Part shown: positions 59,282 through 64,000 of the stretch, piece after piece
Position numbering within the stretch: the first letter of the stretch is position 1
How the letters are laid out: every line of letters begins with the position of its first letter
Source of the DNA: Przewalskia tangutica
Taxonomy: Eukaryota; Streptophyta; Magnoliopsida; Solanales; Solanaceae
Length of the DNA stretch: 64,000 nt
Reading direction: 5' to 3'
NCBI GenBank assembly: GCA_029844215.1
Contig: CM056738.1
Coordinates: forward strand, 64,199,593-64,263,592
Notes under the pieces: generated by a model
What the model was told of the DNA's origin: nothing
The model's database searches: none
Seen by the model: only the letters and a program-made list of their open reading frames with translations
Program-made: the position numbers and the translations under genes

Positions 59282-59658
59282 TATTTATAGCAAACCCAAA
59301 GGCCAACCAATGGCCAAGATCTAGCCAAGTGCAAGGCAAGTGTAAGGCCAAGATCAAGCCAAGTGCACCCTAGACCCTACTCCTTAAAACCCTCACAAAT
59401 ATCTACACAAATATCAAGCCCAACTTGCCTTGTTTCGCCAAGTCACGCCCCACTTGTCTCCATTGTGAGGTGACACATGTCACCTCCCGTTGGTCCGAAT
59501 GTTTCGTCTCTCGGAAAAATCCGCAAAAACAAAGCGACATAGCCGAATTTTCCCTTCGCAGTTAAGCAAAACGTTTCGTCGAAAAACGACTTAACAGCCA
59601 GGTGTTGTGCCCAAATGTAAAATCGCCAAGGTGCCACATGGGGTGACACGTGTCGCCC
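59282..59658 (-). promoter_or_regulatory. Double U3 promoter core of B4 3' LTR
   Basis: The minus strand carries GGGCGACACGTGTCACCC (59641-59658), then GGTGACATGTGTCACC (59469-59484), then a TATA box TATAAATA (59282-59289). Two palindromes in one U3 match the fused arrangement in B2. Confidence 0.58.
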
Positions 59659-59965
59659 CGATTCGCCAGAATATTTCGTCTTCCAAAATATCCAATTTAC
59701 TGGAAATCTCAAAACAAAGCGGGCCTACAAAATCAGTAAATTTCTCCGTGGCCCCACGTGACCATTTCCAAAATAAAATTCCATAATTCTCTAATATTCC
59801 GAAGTCCGAATACCAAACTGGGAATCCAATTCCCATTAACGAACCTTTTTCCTTCACAAAACCGGAAACTTTTCCGTGGAAAAATCACCTCTTTCTTCCT
59901 TTCCAATCTTTACGCCAGATTCTCGCACGCACGCCCTCGCATACATACTGAAATACGGTATAACA

Positions 59966-59997
59966 TTCTCCTCCTTAGAAACATTCGTCCGAATGTT
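59966..59997 (-). other. B4 polypurine tract and hairpin
   Basis: The minus strand has TAAGGAGGAGAA (59966-59977) beside the LTR. Upstream, AACATTCG-GA-CGAATGTT (59980-59997). Confidence 0.78.
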
Positions 59998-60749
59998 CCT
60001 TCACAAGACGGATATCGAAGAAGCTCTTCTAACAAATTGCCAACGCCACACTGTCACGAAATAACACACGTTATCTTCCTTCCTTACTCGTCGTGCCCTT
60101 CTCGAACACTTGAACTCTTCTAGCATACGTACCACACTTCAGTCATCGCCTCAGTTCCCAAAACCTTGGAGTCACCACCTCCAAACTTGGTCATCTTACT
60201 ATCGTCAAACTTCCTTAAGGCCATTCCCGCCTTTTACGAACCGCTTCGTCGAACGCGTCCACGAACTCATACGATGATCATACAAACTTGGGCCTAGCAT
60301 CCTCGTGACCCTACCACCTCGCGGACCACCCAGAACTGACCCCACCTTAATCCGGCTACGGGTTGACCGTATCACGTCCTCAACCCGACCCACAACCGTG
60401 CCAAACTCTTGTTCCCCGATCCGGAACAATCTTACTAATTCACATCATGAAAGCTACCACTTCCATCTCACACTACCCACGGACTTATCACACAAATAAA
60501 TCCCACGTATACTACTACTCTGATAAAAGTCAAACATAAAACGAATCTTTAATCTCAAGACGACCTTACCCCTAAGGTCTCAGTCGTGACATAGTCTAAG
60601 GTTCATACTTACCATGCCCCCATACGTAACCTCCCAACTAAACATGTTTTCAAACTCACAATATCACAATGCTATCCGTACATAGCACACAATAATGAGA
60701 TCATCATAACAAGCATACCAAAACTCTAGAGGGTTAAGGATATACCTGA
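59998..60749 (-). other. B4 interior 3' part, no gene
   Basis: No pol similarity is seen. It contains the shared module at 60240-60311 (minus strand: GGGTCACGAGGATGCTAGG, then CCCAAGTTTG and GTGGACGCGTTCG). Confidence 0.65.
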
Positions 60750-61980
60750 AGCTACTGCTCCACTCTAATCATAGGCCTGCCCTGCAGGGCGCATAGCTGT
60801 AGAAGGTGATAAACCAGCCACAGATCCTGAAGGCTGAGTCGTAACATCCGCGCTTCCCTTGGTCGGACAGTTCCTCGAAAAATGGCCCTGCTGGCCGCAT
60901 GCAAAACAAACTCCCAATCTAGCACGACACTCTCCAAAATGGAGTCTACCACAATGGTCACAACGAGGTGGGTGGCTTCACCGTTAACACCCCGCTCTGC
61001 CAAAATCTGAACCTCGAGCCACGACCGCCTCAAGACGGTGGAGGACCACTGCATCGCGGGGGTATATAACTAGCCGGCTGCTGAGGCGGTCCGCCTCGAA
61101 AGCCACCAAAGGACCTGCCGCCCCGGCCCTCTTCTCGCCGATCCAGTCATTCCGTCGACCCTCCGTGCCTCACATCCTAGTGCATGAGCTCGCATGCGGC
61201 AATGTCCATGCCCGGCCAAGAGAAACACCCGCACAAGACTCGCCATATAATCATCAAGCCCGTGGCGTAGCGATGCACCCTATCCTCCATATCTGCAACT
61301 AGCGCAGTGGACATATCGAGCCAAAGAATCGAACTCGACATTGTACTCCCGACATGCGCTCTCTGTCTCAAGAATAAAATCGTTTACCGGCGTTCTCCTC
61401 ATCCGCGGAGGCAAGAAGTGCGTGAGGAAAGCCCCAAAACTCATCCCATCTGCTGAGGTGCATGCTCTCCCGAGAAAGCTCCCATGAATCAAACCAATCG
61501 ATCGCGGTATCACGCACCGACGCGAACCAAAGGTCACAGACTCGGTCTCAAGCCTTGATCACCCGTGACGATCCGCAGAATCGCCGGATGAACTCCTGCG
61601 ATCATCCTCGTGCCTCGACCAGTAAAACTCGCGGGCTACAACTCGTAAAGTCCCGTAGCCTCAAACTATCTCGCCGGGGTGAACCATGGTGCATCGAACC
61701 GAATCGCCGTGATCCACTGCCCTCATATTCGCCACAACTCGCCAACAATCGGGCCATCTCCTTGTAACCCATCTCTCTCGCCTCTGCATCGGGATCGGAG
61801 GCTCGTGCATCAGAGTCTCATCGCCACGGCCGCGCTCTAAACTCTTTGGTGCCGGGCGATCGCGAAACCCGCCGTCAAGCACAACCTCGTATCGCTCGGG
61901 CTCGCGCTGCATTCTCTCAGATCTCACTAGCGGCACTCGCCGCTTTGCCCTTCTCGGGCTCGCTGCTCGCGCGGAGGCAT
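60750..61980 (-). pseudogene. gag: gag of B4: frameshifted, zinc knuckles intact
   Basis: The minus-strand ATG at 61978-61980 begins MPPREQRAREGQS and soon meets a stop. Capsid pieces lie in different frames: FLTHFLPPRMRRTPVNDF and EYNVEFDSLARYV (61280-61537), and ALVADMEDRVHRYATGL with WPGMDIA (61177-61371). In 60864-60962 two zinc knuckles are intact and in one frame: CDHCGRLHFGEC and CFACGQQGHFSRNCP (CX2CX4HX4C for the second). The knuckles bind element RNA in working Gag proteins. Overall no full-length Gag can be made. Confidence 0.82.
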
Positions 61981-62168
61981 AATCGTAAAAACGAGATACG
62001 CGGAGGGGTACAACTTACAACACGACTCTAAGGCACGATCTCGGAATGAGAAGAATGGAAACCAATCCTAAATGTCCTATAGCCTCCTCGATTATAGATG
62101 TGGTGCACAACACACCGATAATCAAGACTTACTAGACACGGTTCAGAGACACTTTCCGAGGATTAATC

Positions 62169-62179
62169 GCTCGATACCA
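62169..62179 (-). other. B4 primer-binding site (altered)
   Basis: The minus strand reads TGGTATCGAGC, with the same missing base as in B3. Confidence 0.75.
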
Positions 62180-62182
62180 CTA

Positions 62183-64000
62183 TGTCACACCTCAAAATCG
62201 CCTGGATCGTGCCTTACCCCGCACCCTAGCGATACATACATCGTGAGAAAAATCAGCGAACATAAAACATGAGTCATTATACAAGAGATATAATAAATAA
62301 ACAGCAACCAAAGCGGTGCCTTCCGTATATACATAAAACTCCGAACAGCTTTAATCCTTTTACAACCCCGCCCACAACAAGATTACTGCACTTAAGATAT
62401 ACTAACGACTATGACGGACAGGCCCCGCCATACCCCGAATGTACAAGAACTTACAACTCGTGGAACACCTACTAAAAGATAAGCCTCCGAGAAACGGAGC
62501 TTCAAATGCGTTGAATCGTGATCCTATGAGCGAGGATCCACAACCGATGTACTTACTCATGCAGATGAACGCAGCCCAAGGAGGTCGATAACAGTACCAA
62601 GTATGTGAAACTGCACAAAGTCAGAAATGAAATCATACTAGTCTATATAAAGCGAGACATGTATGATAACCAAACTACGCTCACAACATAACACGCTCAT
62701 CACTCCAATATAACTATGGGTCTCACGCCCACAACATCAATCGTGGTCGATCACGGCCGCATGCCTGAATCAGATCGGTGTAGACATGTCCATGTGACCT
62801 CAACAACAAGACAAAGAATCCAGATGGAAGCATACCCGCGCCACGATCGCGGTCGATGTCCAAAGGGAAACAATAAGACAACTTTCCAAATGGACGATAC
62901 CCGCGCGCTACGATCGTGGTCGATGTCCAGAGGGAAACAATAGGACGGCATTCCAAATGGACGATACCCGCAGCGCCACGATCGTGTCGCGATGTCCAAA
63001 AGGAAATCACAAGGCGCGATAATCAAATGGAAACATACCCGCGCGCCACGATCGTGTCAAGATATCCAAAGCGATTAACCACAAGACCTTAACCAAATGG
63101 AAGCATACCCGCGCGCACGATCGTGTCGGATGTCCAAAGTGATTAACAACAATAATACTATCAACGTGAACGCATCTGCGGAATTTCTCCGCCACCGCAG
63201 ACGCCCAAGTAAGTTCTCAACAAGTCAACCGACCCTCCATCGAGAGACGCCAGAACACGTAAATACAACGCTTTGCACAACAAAGGTTATCACAATAAGC
63301 ATAGCCAAGCTTCACAACAACAAGCATAGGCAAGTTTCACAACAACACAAAGTACTTTCATTTTATACCAAAGTCCGGTTTTAACCCCAAAGGACTACAT
63401 ACGTAAGTTCTTTTAAAAGAGATCCATTTCTTTATAAAAGTCACCCGATACCCGTAGTATTAGAATGACCAACCCACCTTCCTTTTCAAAACCAAGTAAC
63501 AACATTCTTTTCCTAAGTTCCGCTTTGCCTAGTTTCAATTACTCAAGCTTCTCATTTTCAAATGGTTTCATAGTTCCCAAACTTAATCACTGATTCCTTT
63601 TAGAACAATTAAGTAACATATGTCATATACGTGAGTAGTTTATTCTTGTTTATAACGATCTTATTACAAAGAGCCATGATCTAGAAAATGTAATATCATT
63701 TTGTCTCATCTTAGCTTCTATGCAGATGGAGGTTTCTACCGGGTTTTAATACAACACATCATTATTCAATACATTTTCCTTTTATTAACGCCGCAGTTGG
63801 TCCGTCGATACACATTCGACTTCAAATCAGAAACATTATCCCTTTAAAACCAAGTACTCATTACTCACGAATGAGGTTTCACACAAACATCCACATTAAA
63901 ACAAATAAGTTAAGTCTCTTATCTTATAAGATCAAGTCTCTTAACTTCTAACGCCAAGAAACCATTTTCACTTACATAAGGTCGTTATAACTAACTTCCC
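62183..64000 (-). repeat. B4 5' LTR (partial)
   Basis: It is colinear with 56425-58230 and runs off the window before its start. It includes the tandem array at 62815-63150. Confidence 0.92.
62815..63150 (-). repeat. Tandem repeats in B4 5' LTR
   Basis: About five units with GATACCCGCGCGC, ACGATCGTG and TCCAAATGGA, matching the sister array at 57050-57385 with small indels. Confidence 0.9.

Larger units (their letters stand above)
56425..59965 (-). repeat. B4 3' LTR
   Basis: This LTR of 3,541 bases has a 67-base-type tandem array at 57050-57385, like B1's. Its U3 has two modules in tandem, like B2's. The donor-like GAGGTAA is at 58784-58790 on the minus strand. Confidence 0.92.
56425..64000 (-). 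mobile_element. Element B4: LARD-like retrotransposon with degenerate gag (5' LTR cut by window edge)
   Basis: Minus strand: 5' LTR 62183 to beyond 64000, interior 59966-62182, 3' LTR 56425-59965. LTR ends are TGTTATACCG and GGTGTGACA, a variant of GGTCGTGACA. The interior resembles B1: gag with zinc knuckles and no pol. It is inserted in E. Confidence 0.88.

Overview
This window is plant nuclear DNA, most likely from a eudicot with a large, repeat-rich genome. I found no host gene, rRNA or tRNA. Essentially all 64 kb is a stack of Ty3/gypsy-type LTR retrotransposons inserted into one another. The evidence is repeated LTR ends (TGTTACACCCCG or TGTTATACCCCG at one end, GTCGTGACA at the other), primer-binding sites complementary to initiator tRNA-Met (TGGTATCAGAGC), polypurine tracts (AAGGGGGGAAGAA), and broken gag and integrase reading frames. 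The plant species cannot be named from the sequence. A chromovirus (Tekay/Del-like) affiliation is a guess from the long LTRs, the tRNA-iMet primer site and the style of the gag and integrase remnants.

Elements are lettered here. Layout: G (minus; gag 44587-45493, 5' LTR from 45701) is the outermost layer. C (minus) sits in G's gag, with its 5' LTR at 12703-12708 plus 41488-44586 and an internal fragment at 12035-12702. D (plus, 7724-12034) sits in C's interior, and B3 (minus, 1-7723) sits in D's pol. A (plus, 12709-41487) sits six bases inside the end of C's LTR. B1 (plus, 20535-39655, target duplication GGTTA) sits in A's 3' LTR. B2 (plus, 22557-32114, target duplication ATATG) sits in B1's 5' LTR. 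On the right, F (plus, from 46135) sits in G's 5' LTR, E (minus, from 51992) in F's 3' LTR, and B4 (minus, from 56425) in E's interior. The deepest stack is five levels: G > C > A > B1 > B2. The missing parts of G, C, D, B3, E, F and B4 must lie outside the window.

There are two LTR groups: TGTTACACCCC (A, C, D, E, F; G by similarity) and TGTTATACCCC (B1-B4). D and E carry only decayed RNase H/integrase 3' ends. A, F and C have short interiors without a normal gag; A and F are about 1.4 kb. B1-B4 have 2.2-2.5 kb interiors with decayed gag and/or an integrase tail. LTRs are 2.9-4.1 kb, longer than the interiors, so most copies are non-autonomous LARD-like elements that would need proteins from a relative. 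No intact retrotransposon protein is encoded here.

Each LTR has the same plan: a U3 of about 0.4-0.8 kb with a G-box palindrome (GGGTGACACGTGTCACCC) and a TATA box, then a very long putative transcribed leader with a splice-donor-like GAGGTAA block, a family-specific minisatellite about 0.6-1.2 kb before the LTR end, and a conserved terminal block. Just before the 3' LTR there is always a hairpin (AACATTCG...CGAATGTT) and the polypurine tract. Many differences between sister LTRs are small indels, often CTG/CAG becoming CG, which may reflect assembly or base-calling error at methylated sites rather than real decay.
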